A stretch of DNA of 64,000 nt from Thauera aromatica K172 (GTDB lineage: Bacteria; Pseudomonadota; Gammaproteobacteria; Burkholderiales; Rhodocyclaceae): NCBI RefSeq assembly GCF_003030465.1, contig NZ_CP028339.1:2356001-2420000 (forward strand). The letters run 5' to 3'. Under the pieces are notes generated by a model that did not search any database, was not told where the DNA came from, and saw only the letters and a program-made list of their open reading frames with translations. A program made the translations under genes and the position numbers. Below, one piece after another: positions 1-9,644 of this stretch. Numbering within the stretch: position 1 is the first letter of the stretch; each line of letters begins with the position of its first letter.

Positions 1-55
1 CGGCGCGAACACCCCCGGCTCCGCCCCTTTGCCGGCTTTTTCGTAACGCTAGCTC

Positions 56-61
56 TATAAT
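56..61 (+). promoter_or_regulatory. -10 element (TATAAT) upstream of the MoxR gene
   Basis: A perfect TATAAT lies 28 bases before the MoxR start codon. No convincing -35 is seen at 16-18 bases. The same CTCTATAATC string recurs at 52446-52454 before the small zinc-ribbon gene, which supports it as a real promoter core in this genome. Confidence 0.5.
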
Positions 62-89
62 CGCGGGGAAATAATCAGAGGATTCCCGG

Positions 90-941
<852 letters not shown>

Positions 942-979
942 GGCCGGACCGTGTTCGCAGCCCGAAGGACGCCACGGCA

Positions 980-2158
980 ATGCTGATCGACTTTTTCCTG
1001 CACCTCAAGGCACGCAAGCTGCCGGTGTCGACGCGCGAGTTCCTGACCGTGCTCGAAGGCCTGCGCGACCACGTCTGCGGCCATTCGATCGACGATTTCT
1101 ATTTCTACGCACGCACCTGCCTGGTCAAGGACGAGTCGCTCTATGACCGCTTCGACCAGGCCTTCGGCGAGTACTTCAAGGGCGTCACCGAGATTCCCGG
1201 CCTGGACGCCGAATTGCCCGAAGACTGGCTGCGGGCGATGATGAAGAAGCATCTCTCGGCCGAAGAGCGCGCGAAGCTGGAGAAGCTCGGCTGGGACAAG
1301 CTGATGGAGGAGTTCCGCAAGCGCCTGAAAGAGCAGAAGGGGCGCCACCAGGGCGGCAGCAAGTGGATCGGCACCGGCGGCAGCTCGCCCTTCGGCAACA
1401 ACGGCACCCACCCCGAAGGCATCCGCGTGGGCGGCGAGTCGGCGGGCAACCGCACGGCGGTCAAGGTGTGGGACAAGCGCGAGTTCCGCAACCTCGACGA
1501 TTCGGTCGAGTTGGGCACACGCAACATCAAGGTCGCGCTGCGTCGTCTGCGCCGCTTCGCCCGCGACGGCGCGGCCGAGGAACTCGACCTCGACGGCACC
1601 ATCGCCGCGACCGCGCGCAACGCCGGCTGGCTCGACCTGATGATGCGGCCCGAGCGCCACAACGCGGTCAAGGTGCTGCTCTTTCTCGATGTCGGCGGCT
1701 CGATGGACGACCATGTCAAGGTGTGCGAGGAGCTCTTTTCCGCCTGCCGGCTCGAATTCAAGCATCTCGAGTACTTCTATTTTCACAACTGCGTCTACGA
1801 AGGCGTGTGGCGCGACAACCACCGTCGCCACAACGAACGCACCCCCGTGCTCGACGTGATCCACAAGTACGGCCCGGACTACAAGCTGATCTTCGTCGGT
1901 GACGCCACCATGAGTCCCTACGAGATCCTGCACCCGCACGGTTCGGTGGAGCACATGAACCCCGAACCGGGCGCGGCCTGGCTGCGACGCCTGCTCGATG
2001 CCTACCCCGCTGCGGCCTGGCTCAACCCGGAGCCGGAACGGCTGTGGCCCTACCGCCAGTCGATCGAGCTGATCCACCAGATCATGGGCACGCGCATGTT
2101 CCCGCTGAGCCTCGACGGTATCGCCCGCGCGATGCAATCGCTGTCGAAGAAACACTAA
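980..2158 (+). CDS. VWA domain-containing protein (CoxE-like), MoxR partner
   Basis: A 392-residue protein with a basic, glycine-rich middle and a C-terminal von Willebrand A-like domain. The MIDAS segment reads LFLDVGGSMDDHV, so the first serine of the classical DxSxS metal site is replaced by glycine. Members of this family pair with MoxR ATPases, and here the two genes are adjacent on the same strand. The ATG at 980 is chosen because it starts a typical N-terminus (MLIDFFLHLKARKLPVS). A longer reading frame beginning at 266 overlaps the MoxR gene and is not credible. The substrate is unknown. The role is inferred to be adaptor or co-chaperone for the ATPase. Confidence 0.85.
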   Translation: MLIDFFLHLKARKLPVSTREFLTVLEGLRDHVCGHSIDDFYFYARTCLVKDESLYDRFDQAFGEYFKGVTEIPGLDAELPEDWLRAMMKKHLSAEERAKLEKLGWDKLMEEFRKRLKEQKGRHQGGSKWIGTGGSSPFGNNGTHPEGIRVGGESAGNRTAVKVWDKREFRNLDDSVELGTRNIKVALRRLRRFARDGAAEELDLDGTIAATARNAGWLDLMMRPERHNAVKVLLFLDVGGSMDDHVKVCEELFSACRLEFKHLEYFYFHNCVYEGVWRDNHRRHNERTPVLDVIHKYGPDYKLIFVGDATMSPYEILHPHGSVEHMNPEPGAAWLRRLLDAYPAAAWLNPEPERLWPYRQSIELIHQIMGTRMFPLSLDGIARAMQSLSKKH

Positions 2159-2183
2159 AAAAAAAGGCGGCCTGCCGGCCGCC
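2157..2183 (-). terminator. Intrinsic terminator for the MarR gene
   Basis: Read on the minus strand, a 7-bp G+C stem (GGCGGCC/GGCCGCC, loop of 4) is followed directly by nine T residues. It lies about 80 bases after the MarR stop codon. The T tract overlaps the stop codon of the convergent VWA gene. Confidence 0.8.
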
Positions 2184-2261
2184 CCAACTGCTGTCCACAC
2201 AAGCACAAAACATTGCGTGAAACACGGTGATCCGGCCGGCCCGCAACGGGCCCGCCGTGAA

Positions 2262-2756
2262 TCATTCGGTGAACGGCAACGGCTGCATGCCGAAGCCTTC
2301 GTCCAGATTCTTGATCTGGTGCAGCAGGTTGTCGAGTTCGCTTTGCAGACTCGACAGGCCGTCCTCGTCCATCAGGCGCAACGCCTCGGGCAGCACACCG
2401 CGCGCCGGCGACGGCGCCCGCCCCAGCAGGGCCACCCCCTCGTCGGTGAGGTACAGCCTGACCACACGCTGGTCGGCGCTGGTGCGCTCCTTGCGCAGCA
2501 GGCCGGCGGTCTCGAGCCGGTCGATCATGTTGGATGCGGTGGATTGATGCAGCGCCATCCGGTTGGCCAACTCGCCCACCCGCAGCCCCGCCGCCTCCTT
2601 GAGTTCCTGTAGTGCCCACAGCTGGGCGCCGGTCACCCCGCTCTTGCGCTCGATCCATTGGGAGTGGCGCTGTGCAGTACGGATGAGGATCCTGAAGCGC
2701 TGCAGCACGGAAAGCGGTGTTGCCGGTTTCTTCGGTTTGTGTTGCGTTTCCGCCAT
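2262..2756 (-). CDS. MarR-family transcriptional regulator
   Basis: A 164-residue winged-helix regulator. The central segment LRVGELANRMALHQSTASNM is the recognition helix-turn-helix, followed by the typical wing RKERTSADQRVVRLYLTDEG. It is divergent from the ClC gene at 2970 with about 210 bases between them, so it may regulate itself, the transporter, or both; this is inference. Its own promoter is visible (2774-2802) and implies a leader of only about 11 bases with little Shine-Dalgarno character. The ligand cannot be deduced. Confidence 0.88.
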   Translation of the reverse strand: MAETQHKPKKPATPLSVLQRFRILIRTAQRHSQWIERKSGVTGAQLWALQELKEAAGLRVGELANRMALHQSTASNMIDRLETAGLLRKERTSADQRVVRLYLTDEGVALLGRAPSPARGVLPEALRLMDEDGLSSLQSELDNLLHQIKNLDEGFGMQPLPFTE

Positions 2757-2773
2757 TTAAAAATCTCGCTCGA

Positions 2774-2802
2774 ACTATATTTTCTCAAATCATTATTGTC
2801 AA
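2774..2802 (-). promoter_or_regulatory. Sigma70 promoter of the MarR gene
   Basis: On the minus strand TTGACA (2797-2802) and TATAGT (2774-2779) are separated by exactly 17 bases. The spacer is A+T-rich, unlike its surroundings. The predicted transcript start near 2767 lies about 11 bases before the ATG. Confidence 0.75.
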
Positions 2803-2969
2803 AAAAACATCACGCGCTGCCACAAGCCGTATGGTAGCGGTATCGTTGACCCTGCGCATGCGAGGCGCCGCAAAAAGGCTCGTGCCACCGCTCCGCTTTC
2901 ACCCGGCCCGTCCCACTCACACCGTTCGCTTCGGTGATCGCAGGATTGCGTATCGCCCCAGAGACCCTG

Positions 2970-4379
2970 ATGAACGCCGAATCCAATCCGGCCCGACCCA
3001 AATCCTCCCGATGGGGACTCCACCACGTGGTACGGGGAAGCCGGCGCTACGCACTGCCGTGGCTGTCGCTACGGCGCTGGCGGGTGCGACTCCTGCTGGT
3101 CGGCGCAGCCCTGCTCGCCGGGCTGATCGCCATCCTGTTCGCAATCGGTGCCGAGCTCGCCATCGAAACCCATGCCGGACTGATGCACAAGCACCCCTGG
3201 CTGAGCCTGCTCGTCGCCCCCGCAGGCTTTGCCGTCCTCGCCTGGCTGTCCCGGCGGCTGTTCCCCGGCACCGAAGGCAGCGGCATTCCCCAGGCGATCG
3301 CCGCCGCGATGTCGGATGACAACCACGTGCGCCGCCAGCTGCTATCGCTGCGCATCGCCATCGCCAAGGTGTTCCTGACCCTGGGCGGACTGCTCTCGGG
3401 CGCCTCGATCGGGCGCGAAGGACCGTCGGTGCAGGTCGGCGCATCGATCATGCACCTGCTGGCGGGGCGCAAGCGCCGGCGCATCGCATCGAGCCGCGAC
3501 CTGATCGTCGCCGGCAGCGGCGCCGGTATTGCCGCGGCGTTCAACACCCCACTCGGCGGCATCATGTTCGCAATCGAGGAGATGTGCCGCCACCGCGCCT
3601 TCCGCGCCAACAGCACCACCCTCGCCGCAGTCATCTTCGCCGGCCTGATGTCGCTCGCGGTGCTGGGCAACTACACCTACTTCGGCCGCACCCCGGCCGC
3701 CATCGGCTGGCCGGACGGCATCTGGCCGGTGCTTTCGTGCGGCGTCGCCGGCGGCCTGCTCGGAGGAGGCTTCGCACGCTTGCTGATCGCTTCCTCGCGC
3801 GGGCTGCCGGGGCAGGTCGGGGTGTTCGCGCTGAGCCGGCCGATCGCCTTCGCCGCCGCCTGCGGCCTGGCGACCGGGGTCATCGGCCTCGCCAGCGGCG
3901 GCCTCACCTACGGCACCGGCTACGCCGAATCCAAGGCCGCGCTCGAAGGCAGCGCGGCCTTGCCGATGGCCTTCATGGCGATGAAGATGGCGGTGATCTG
4001 GCTCGCCTTCGTTGCGCGCATTCCGGGCGGCATTTTCGCACCGGCACTGGCGGTCGGCGCGGGCCTGGGGTCGGACATCGCGCTGCTGCTACCGGGCGAG
4101 TCCGATCCCGCCATCCTGGTGCTGGGCATGGTCGCTTTCCTCGCCGCGATGACCCAGGCGCCGATCACTTCATTCGTGATCGTCATGGAAATGACCGCCA
4201 ACCACCAGATGCTGCTGCCCCTGATGGCCACCGCGGTGGTCGCCCACGGCATCTCGCGCTCGGTGGCGCCAGTTCCCCTCTACGACGCCCTGTCCCATCC
4301 CTGGCTGCGCCGTGCGGAAATGCGCCTGCATCGCGCACTCCCCGTAGGGAGCGAAAAACTGCCACCCGTCCAGTCCTGA
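2970..4379 (+). CDS. ClC-family chloride channel / H+/Cl- antiporter
   Basis: An inner-membrane transporter of 469 residues. The selectivity-filter segments are in order: GSGIPQ near residue 85, GASIGREGPSVQ near 140 (gating glutamate in GREGP), NTPLGGIMFAIEEM near 190 (the second glutamate of EE is the proton glutamate of antiporter-type ClCs) and GIFAPAL near 350. Keeping both glutamates argues for Cl-/H+ exchange rather than a pure channel. There is no C-terminal CBS pair, as in many bacterial members. The ATG at 2970 is preferred over a GTG at 2934, which lacks a ribosome binding site. It faces away from the MarR gene. Confidence 0.9.
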   Translation: MNAESNPARPKSSRWGLHHVVRGSRRYALPWLSLRRWRVRLLLVGAALLAGLIAILFAIGAELAIETHAGLMHKHPWLSLLVAPAGFAVLAWLSRRLFPGTEGSGIPQAIAAAMSDDNHVRRQLLSLRIAIAKVFLTLGGLLSGASIGREGPSVQVGASIMHLLAGRKRRRIASSRDLIVAGSGAGIAAAFNTPLGGIMFAIEEMCRHRAFRANSTTLAAVIFAGLMSLAVLGNYTYFGRTPAAIGWPDGIWPVLSCGVAGGLLGGGFARLLIASSRGLPGQVGVFALSRPIAFAAACGLATGVIGLASGGLTYGTGYAESKAALEGSAALPMAFMAMKMAVIWLAFVARIPGGIFAPALAVGAGLGSDIALLLPGESDPAILVLGMVAFLAAMTQAPITSFVIVMEMTANHQMLLPLMATAVVAHGISRSVAPVPLYDALSHPWLRRAEMRLHRALPVGSEKLPPVQS

Positions 4380-4446
4380 ACGCCTTGGACCGCCCCTGCG
4401 CCGCGCCCCTGGACGGGGGCGTGAGGGAGGAAGAGGATTTCTATCA

Positions 4447-4454
4447 TGTATACA
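4447..4454. promoter_or_regulatory. Upstream TGTATACA operator of vanR
   Basis: This 8-bp perfect palindrome matches the (T)TGTATACAA type of site bound by FadR-subfamily (FCD) GntR regulators. An identical copy lies 62 bases downstream, centre to centre, about six helical turns. The two bracket the A+T-rich region where the vanR promoter should lie. Confidence 0.6.
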
Positions 4455-4508
4455 CATAGTAGGCATTAATTCGATTTTTCGTCTAGAATCGATCCATACA
4501 AACACAAA

Positions 4509-4516
4509 TGTATACA
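4509..4516. promoter_or_regulatory. Downstream TGTATACA operator overlapping the vanR translation start
   Basis: The second copy of the palindrome ends one base before the vanR ATG at 4518 and occupies the position where a Shine-Dalgarno sequence would be. Binding here would block transcription start or elongation into vanR, consistent with autorepression. No copy is seen in front of vanA. Confidence 0.6.
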
Positions 4517-4517
4517 A

Positions 4518-5279
4518 ATGGCCATAAATCCTCTTTCCCCTGCCCCTGAAGACAATCCGTCCCAGACGGTACGCGCACTGCTGCGCCTGCGCGAGATGAT
4601 TCTCGACGGTGAATTACCCGCCGGCGAGCGCATTTCCGAGCCGGTCGTCGCCGAACTGACCGGAATATCACGCACCCCCATCCGCACCGCCCTCGTCCGC
4701 CTGCAGGAAGAAGGGCTGCTCGACCCGATCCGTTCCGGCGGGTTCAGGGTGAAGTCGTTTTCGCTCGATGAAATCTGCGATGCGATCGAAGTCCGCGGCA
4801 CGCTCGAAGGACTTGCCGCACGACTGGCGGCAGAACGCGGGGTGGCGGCGGAATCGATCGAAGCCCTGCGCGCCAGCGTCCGGGACATCGACGTGGCACT
4901 CGAGGGCAGCGCCGAACTCGACGATGAAGGCTTCACCGCCTACGTTGAAGCCAACGCCCGCTTTCACAAGCAGCTCGAACAGGCCTGCGCCAGCGAAGTC
5001 GTACAGCGCCAGCTCGAACGCTGCAAGGCGCTGCCCTTTGCCTCGCCCAATGCCTTTTTGCGCGTCCAGGCGGTCTCTCCCGACGCACGACTGACGCTGC
5101 AGATCGCCAACGCCCAGCATCGTGCCGTAATCGAAGCGCTGGCCGCGCGCGAAGGCAGCCGCGCCGAGGCGCTCATGCGCGAGCACACCCGCATCGCCCG
5201 GCGCAATCTCGAAACCACCCTCGCCAACCCCCAAATCAAGGCGCTGGTGCCTGGCGCCAGCCTGATCGTGGCGCGCTGA
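4518..5279 (+). CDS. vanR: GntR-family (FCD) regulator, VanR-like
   Basis: A 253-residue regulator with an N-terminal GntR winged helix (RLREMILDGELPAGERISEP, then ELTGISRTPIRTALVRLQEEGLL) and an all-helical FCD effector domain containing EVRGTLEGLAARLAAE. It lies 89 bases before vanA on the same strand, so it most likely represses the vanillate demethylase genes until vanillate binds. The family role is established; the link to this operon is inferred from position. Two TGTATACA palindromes precede it. The ATG at 4518 has no upstream Shine-Dalgarno because an operator sits there, so translation may be leaderless. In Pseudomonas vanR is usually placed after or opposite vanAB, so this order differs. 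Confidence 0.82.
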   Translation: MAINPLSPAPEDNPSQTVRALLRLREMILDGELPAGERISEPVVAELTGISRTPIRTALVRLQEEGLLDPIRSGGFRVKSFSLDEICDAIEVRGTLEGLAARLAAERGVAAESIEALRASVRDIDVALEGSAELDDEGFTAYVEANARFHKQLEQACASEVVQRQLERCKALPFASPNAFLRVQAVSPDARLTLQIANAQHRAVIEALAAREGSRAEALMREHTRIARRNLETTLANPQIKALVPGASLIVAR

Positions 5280-5368
5280 AGCGGCGTCGCTCGCCCTCCG
5301 CGCTTCCCCCACCGCCCGATAAAAGCGACACGAATCCCCCGCCCGCCCCCAGCAAGGAGACCCCAAAG

Positions 5369-6418
5369 ATGTTCCCCAGAAACGCCTGGTACGTTGCCTG
5401 CACACCCGACGAGATCGAAGGCAAACCCCTCGGCCGCACGATCTGCGGCGAGCTGGTCGCGCTCTACCGAGCCGAGGGCGGCATCGCCGCCGCAGTGGAA
5501 GATTTCTGTCCGCACCGCGGCGCGCCGCTGTCACTCGGCCGCGTTGTCGACGGCAAGCTGGTGTGCGGCTACCACGGCCTCGAAATGGGCTGCGACGGCA
5601 AGGCCGTGGCCATGCCCGGCCAGCGCGTGCGCGGTTTTCCCTGCATCCGCAGCTACCCCGTGGTCGAGCGCGGCGGCTTCGTGTGGATCTGGCCGGGCGA
5701 CCCGGCACTGGCCGACCCCGCCCGCCTGCCGCACATGGAATGGGCCGACAATCCGGACTGGGCCTTCGGCGGCGGGCGCTACTACATCCGTTGCGATTAC
5801 CGGCTGATGATCGACAACCTGATGGATCTGACTCACGAAAAATACGTGCACACCGACAGCATCGGCCAGAAGGAGCTCGACGAAGCCACCCCCACGACCC
5901 GGGTCGAGGGCGACACCGTGATCACCCGCCGGTACATGGAAAACATCCTGCCGCCCCCCTTCTGGCAGGCGGCACTGCGCGGCAACCGGCTGGCCGACGA
6001 CGTCCCCTGCGACCGCTGGCAGATCTGCCGGTTCACGCCGCCGGGCCAGGTCCTGATCGACGTCGGCGTGGCCCATGCCGGCCAGGGCGGTTTCGACGCC
6101 AACCCGGCAGTCAAGGCCGGCGGCACCGTGGTCGATTTCATCACGCCCGAAACCGAGACCACGATGTGGTATTTCTGGGGCATGGCGCGCAACTTCCAGC
6201 CGCAGGACGCGGCACTCACCGCACGCATCCGCGAGGCTCAGGGCAAGGTCTTCAGCGAAGACCTGGAAATGCTCGAATCGCAGCAGCGCAACCTGCTGCG
6301 CTGGCCCGAACGCAAGCTGCTGAGCCTGAACACCGACATGGGCGGGATACAGGCACGGCGCATGCTGGAGCGCCTGGTCGAGCAGGAACGCGGCAGCACC
6401 GCGCAAATCGGCAGCTGA
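5369..6418 (+). CDS. vanA: Vanillate O-demethylase, oxygenase subunit
   Basis: A Rieske non-heme iron oxygenase of 349 residues that demethylates vanillate to protocatechuate with release of formaldehyde. The N-terminus MFPRNAWYVACTPDEI and the Rieske motifs CPHRG (near 49) and CGYHGLEMGC (near 68) are diagnostic, followed by the mononuclear iron segment DNLMDLTHEKYVH. The protein matches known VanA along its whole length, so the substrate call is stronger than for a generic Rieske oxygenase; related veratrate or dicamba demethylases remain possible. AAGGAG precedes the ATG by about 10 bases. vanB follows 86 bases later and supplies electrons. Confidence 0.92.
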   Translation: MFPRNAWYVACTPDEIEGKPLGRTICGELVALYRAEGGIAAAVEDFCPHRGAPLSLGRVVDGKLVCGYHGLEMGCDGKAVAMPGQRVRGFPCIRSYPVVERGGFVWIWPGDPALADPARLPHMEWADNPDWAFGGGRYYIRCDYRLMIDNLMDLTHEKYVHTDSIGQKELDEATPTTRVEGDTVITRRYMENILPPPFWQAALRGNRLADDVPCDRWQICRFTPPGQVLIDVGVAHAGQGGFDANPAVKAGGTVVDFITPETETTMWYFWGMARNFQPQDAALTARIREAQGKVFSEDLEMLESQQRNLLRWPERKLLSLNTDMGGIQARRMLERLVEQERGSTAQIGS

Positions 6419-6504
6419 TTCTGCACGCGCCCTTTCCGGCCGCTTGCCGCCACAACTTCTTTCCTGCGGGCCAGCCCACGGCCCGCCCAGCGAGGACGAG
6501 CACC

Positions 6505-7470
6505 ATGACCACCCCGACCCTGGACGTCCGCGTCGTGCGCAAGGCCGCCGAAGCGGTCGACATCGCAACATTTGAACTGGTCGCCACCGACGGCGGCCCA
6601 CTGCCCCCGTTTTCCGCCGGCGCCCACATCGACGTCCATCTGCCCAACGGCCTCATCCGCCAGTACTCGCTGTGCAACGATCCCGCCGAGAGCCACCGCT
6701 ACCTGATCGGGGTGTTGCGCGACCCCGCCTCGCGCGGCGGCTCGCAGGCGATGCACGAGCAGGTCCGGGAAGGGGATCTGTTGCGCATCAGCGCCCCGAA
6801 AAACCACTTTCCGCTCGCCCACGAAGCCGGCCGCAGCGTGCTGCTGGCCGGCGGCATCGGGATCACGCCGATCCTGTGCATGGCCGAACGCCTGGCCGTG
6901 ATCGGGGCCGATTTCACTCTCCACTACTGCACCCGCGCGCGCGCGCGTACCGCCTTCCTCGAGCGTATCGGCAGCTCGGCGTTCGCCCCCCGGGTGGCGT
7001 TCCATTTCGATGACGGCGAGCCGGCGCAAAAGCTCGATCTCGAGGCCGCGCTCCCCCCGCCCGCCGCCGGCCATCACCTCTACGTCTGCGGCCCGCGGGG
7101 TTTCATGGACGCGGTGCTTAGCTACGCCCGTGCCGCGGGCTGGCCGGAGGCGCAGTTGCACTACGAATTCTTTGCCGCTGCAGCGGCCCCTTCCAGCGAC
7201 GATGGCGGCTTCGATGTCCAGCTCGCCAGTTCGGGGCGCACCCTTCGCGTCGAAAAGGATCAGACCGTGCTCGCCGCGCTCATCGCCGCCGGCGTGGACA
7301 TGCCCTACGCCTGCGAGCAAGGCGTTTGCGGCACCTGCCTGACGCGCGTGCTCGAAGGCGAACCCGAGCATCGCGACAGCTACCTGAGCCCGGAGGAGCG
7401 GGCCGCCAACGACCAGTTCCTGCCCTGCTGCTCGCGCGCGAAATCGGCCCGCCTGGTGCTCGATCTCTGA
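6505..7470 (+). CDS. vanB: Vanillate O-demethylase, reductase subunit
   Basis: A flavin reductase of 321 residues that passes electrons from NAD(P)H to VanA. Order of domains: FMN-binding barrel (RQYSLCNDP near 53), nucleotide-binding domain (LLAGGIGITPILCM near 113, then YVCGPRGFMD), and a C-terminal plant-type [2Fe-2S] domain with CEQGVCGTC near 273 and a fourth cysteine in the final CC pair. The ATG at 6505 is chosen because it starts the family's usual N-terminus. A much longer upstream reading frame overlaps vanA and is a shadow. It is probably co-transcribed with vanA. Confidence 0.92.
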   Translation: MTTPTLDVRVVRKAAEAVDIATFELVATDGGPLPPFSAGAHIDVHLPNGLIRQYSLCNDPAESHRYLIGVLRDPASRGGSQAMHEQVREGDLLRISAPKNHFPLAHEAGRSVLLAGGIGITPILCMAERLAVIGADFTLHYCTRARARTAFLERIGSSAFAPRVAFHFDDGEPAQKLDLEAALPPPAAGHHLYVCGPRGFMDAVLSYARAAGWPEAQLHYEFFAAAAAPSSDDGGFDVQLASSGRTLRVEKDQTVLAALIAAGVDMPYACEQGVCGTCLTRVLEGEPEHRDSYLSPEERAANDQFLPCCSRAKSARLVLDL

Positions 7471-7471
7471 A

Positions 7472-7497
7472 CGCCGCACCCCGGAAAGGGGGCGGCG
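7472..7497. terminator. Strong hairpin after vanB
   Basis: A 10-bp G+C stem with a single bulged A and a GGAAA loop starts two bases after the vanB stop. There is no T tract, so it is at best a weak intrinsic terminator, or an mRNA-protecting 3' hairpin. It lies in the 139-base gap between convergent vanB and htpG. Confidence 0.45.
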
Positions 7498-7609
7498 ACG
7501 ACCGCGAGCGGGCGAAAGGGGCGCGTGCGCGCGGACCGCTCCGCAATGTCCCGCCCTTCGCGCCGAAGCCCATGCGGGCGACGGCATCGAAGAGCGGGAT
7601 GGCGCCGGA

Positions 7610-9541
7610 TCAGCTTGCGCTCATCGCCATCATCAGCTGGTTGATGCGTTTGACGAAGGTCGCCGGATCATCGAGCGTGCCGCCTTCGGCCAGCAGCGCC
7701 TGATCGAACAGCACCGCCGCCCAGTCGTCGAAGTGCTTGTCCTCGTATTTCAGCCGCAGCACCGCCGGGTGGTTCGGGTTGATCTCGAGGATGGGCCTCG
7801 ATTCCGGCGCACTCTGGCCCGCCGCCTTGAGGATGCGCGCCAGATTCATGCCGAGATCGTGCTCGTCGGCGACCAGGCAGGCGGGCGAATCGGTCAGGCG
7901 CAGAGTGACCTTGACGTCCTTGACGCGCTCGCCCAGGCTCGCCTTCATCTTGTCGAGCAACTCCTTGTATTCGTCGGCAGCCTTTTCCGCTTCCTTCTTC
8001 TCGGCCTCGTCCTCGAGCGCGCCGAGGTCCAGCCCACCCTTCGCCACCGACACCAGCGGCTTGCCGTCGAACTCGGTGAGGTTGCCGGTGACCCACTCGT
8101 CGACGCGGTCGGTGAGCAGCAGGACCTCGATGCCCTTCTTGCGGAAGATCTCGAGATGCGGGCTGTTCTTCGCCGCGTTGAAGGTCTCGGCGGTCACGTA
8201 GTAGATCTTGTCCTGGCCTTCCTTCATGCGGCCGATGTAGTCGGCGAGCGACACCACCTCGTCGGGGGTGTCGGCCTTGGTCGAGGCGAAGCGCAGCAGG
8301 CCGGCGATCTTGTCCTTGTTGGCGAAGTCCTCGCCGACGCCTTCCTTCAGCACCTTGCCGAATTCCTTCCAGAAGGTGGCGTACTTCTCCTGGTCGGCGG
8401 CCTCCTCGCTGGTGGCGAGGCCTTCGAGCAAGCCCAGCACCTTCTTCGTGCACCCCGAGCGGATGGCGTCGATGTCCTTGCTTTCCTGCAGGATCTCGCG
8501 CGAGACGTTAAGCGGCAGGTCGGCCGAATCGACCACCCCGCGCACGAAGCGCAGGTAGGTCGGCATCAGCTTCTCGGCGTCGTCCATGATGAAGACGCGC
8601 TTCACGTAGAGCTTGATGCCGTGCTTGGCGTTGCGGTCCCACAGGTCGAAGGGCGCATGCGCAGGGACATAGAGCAGGTTGGTGTATTCGTGGCGGCCTT
8701 CGACGCGCGAGTGGGTCCACGCCAGCGGCTCGTCGTAATCGTGGCCGACGTGCTTGTAGAAAGCCTTGTACTCGTCGTCGGAGATGTCGTTCCTGGCCCG
8801 CGTCCACAGCGCATTGGCCTGGTTGACGGTCTCGTCCTCGTCGGTCTGCACCTGGGCCTTCTTGTCCTCGTCCCACTCCTCCTTCTTCATCACGATCGGC
8901 TGGACGATGTGGTCGGAGTACTTGCGGATCAGGCTCTTCAGCTTCCAGGCCGACAGCAGGTCTTCCTGGCCCTCGCGCAGGTGGAGGGTGATCTCGGTGC
9001 CGCGGCCGGCCTTCTCCACCGCCGCCACGGTGTAGGCGCCGGCCTCGTCGCCGCTCATCGAGCATTCCCACTTCACCCCTTCGGCGGCGGGCAGGCCGGC
9101 ACGGCGGGTGAGCACCGTGACCTTGTCGGCGACGATGAAGGCGGAGTAGAAGCCGACGCCGAACTGGCCGATCAGGTGGGCGTCCTTCTTCTGGTCGCCG
9201 GTGAGCTTGCCGAAGAATTCCTTGGTGCCCGACTTGGCGATGGTGCCGAGGTGGGCGACGGCTTCGTCGCGACTCATGCCGATGCCGTTGTCGGCGACGG
9301 TGATCGTCTTCGCCTCGGCGTCGAAGGCGATGCGGATCTTCAGTTCGCCGTCGTCCTCGTAGAGGGCGCCGTTGTCGAGCGCCTCGAAGCGCAGCTTGTC
9401 GCAGGCGTCGGACGCGTTGGAGACGAGCTCGCGCAGGAAGATCTCGCGGTTGGAATACAGCGAGTGGATCATCAGGTGAAGCAGCTGCTTCACTTCGGCC
9501 TGAAAATTCAGCGTCTGGGAGGCGGTGGCGGTTTCGGACAT
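7610..9541 (-). CDS. htpG: Hsp90-family chaperone HtpG
   Basis: An ATP-dependent cytosolic chaperone, 643 residues. The GHKL ATPase motifs are seen near the N-terminus: [19 protein letters not shown] (N box), [11 protein letters not shown], and [16 protein letters not shown]. The middle domain ([10 protein letters not shown]) and the dimerisation domain complete a usual-length bacterial Hsp90. The ATG at 9541 gives the typical start [20 protein letters not shown] and has GGAG eight bases upstream. A heat-shock promoter lies just upstream at 9581-9608. A long antisense frame across it is not a gene. Confidence 0.97.
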   Translation of the reverse strand: MSETATASQTLNFQAEVKQLLHLMIHSLYSNREIFLRELVSNASDACDKLRFEALDNGALYEDDGELKIRIAFDAEAKTITVADNGIGMSRDEAVAHLGTIAKSGTKEFFGKLTGDQKKDAHLIGQFGVGFYSAFIVADKVTVLTRRAGLPAAEGVKWECSMSGDEAGAYTVAAVEKAGRGTEITLHLREGQEDLLSAWKLKSLIRKYSDHIVQPIVMKKEEWDEDKKAQVQTDEDETVNQANALWTRARNDISDDEYKAFYKHVGHDYDEPLAWTHSRVEGRHEYTNLLYVPAHAPFDLWDRNAKHGIKLYVKRVFIMDDAEKLMPTYLRFVRGVVDSADLPLNVSREILQESKDIDAIRSGCTKKVLGLLEGLATSEEAADQEKYATFWKEFGKVLKEGVGEDFANKDKIAGLLRFASTKADTPDEVVSLADYIGRMKEGQDKIYYVTAETFNAAKNSPHLEIFRKKGIEVLLLTDRVDEWVTGNLTEFDGKPLVSVAKGGLDLGALEDEAEKKEAEKAADEYKELLDKMKASLGERVKDVKVTLRLTDSPACLVADEHDLGMNLARILKAAGQSAPESRPILEINPNHPAVLRLKYEDKHFDDWAAVLFDQALLAEGGTLDDPATFVKRINQLMMAMSAS

Positions 9542-9580
9542 GGATACGGCTCCAGCGTGGTTACGGATCAGAGGAAGCGG

Positions 9581-9608
9581 AGATGGGGACGCCGGGCAGA
9601 GTTTCAAG
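9581..9608 (-). promoter_or_regulatory. Sigma32 (RpoH) heat-shock promoter of htpG
   Basis: On the minus strand CTTGAAA (9602-9608) and CCCCATCT (9581-9588) are separated by 13 bases. This matches the known RpoH consensus (CTTGAAA, 11-16 bases, CCCCATnT) with no mismatch. The predicted leader to the htpG ATG is about 35 bases. Confidence 0.88.
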
Positions 9609-9644
9609 TCCCCGCGCCCTGCCGTTCCTGCGCCGGCCGCCGGT

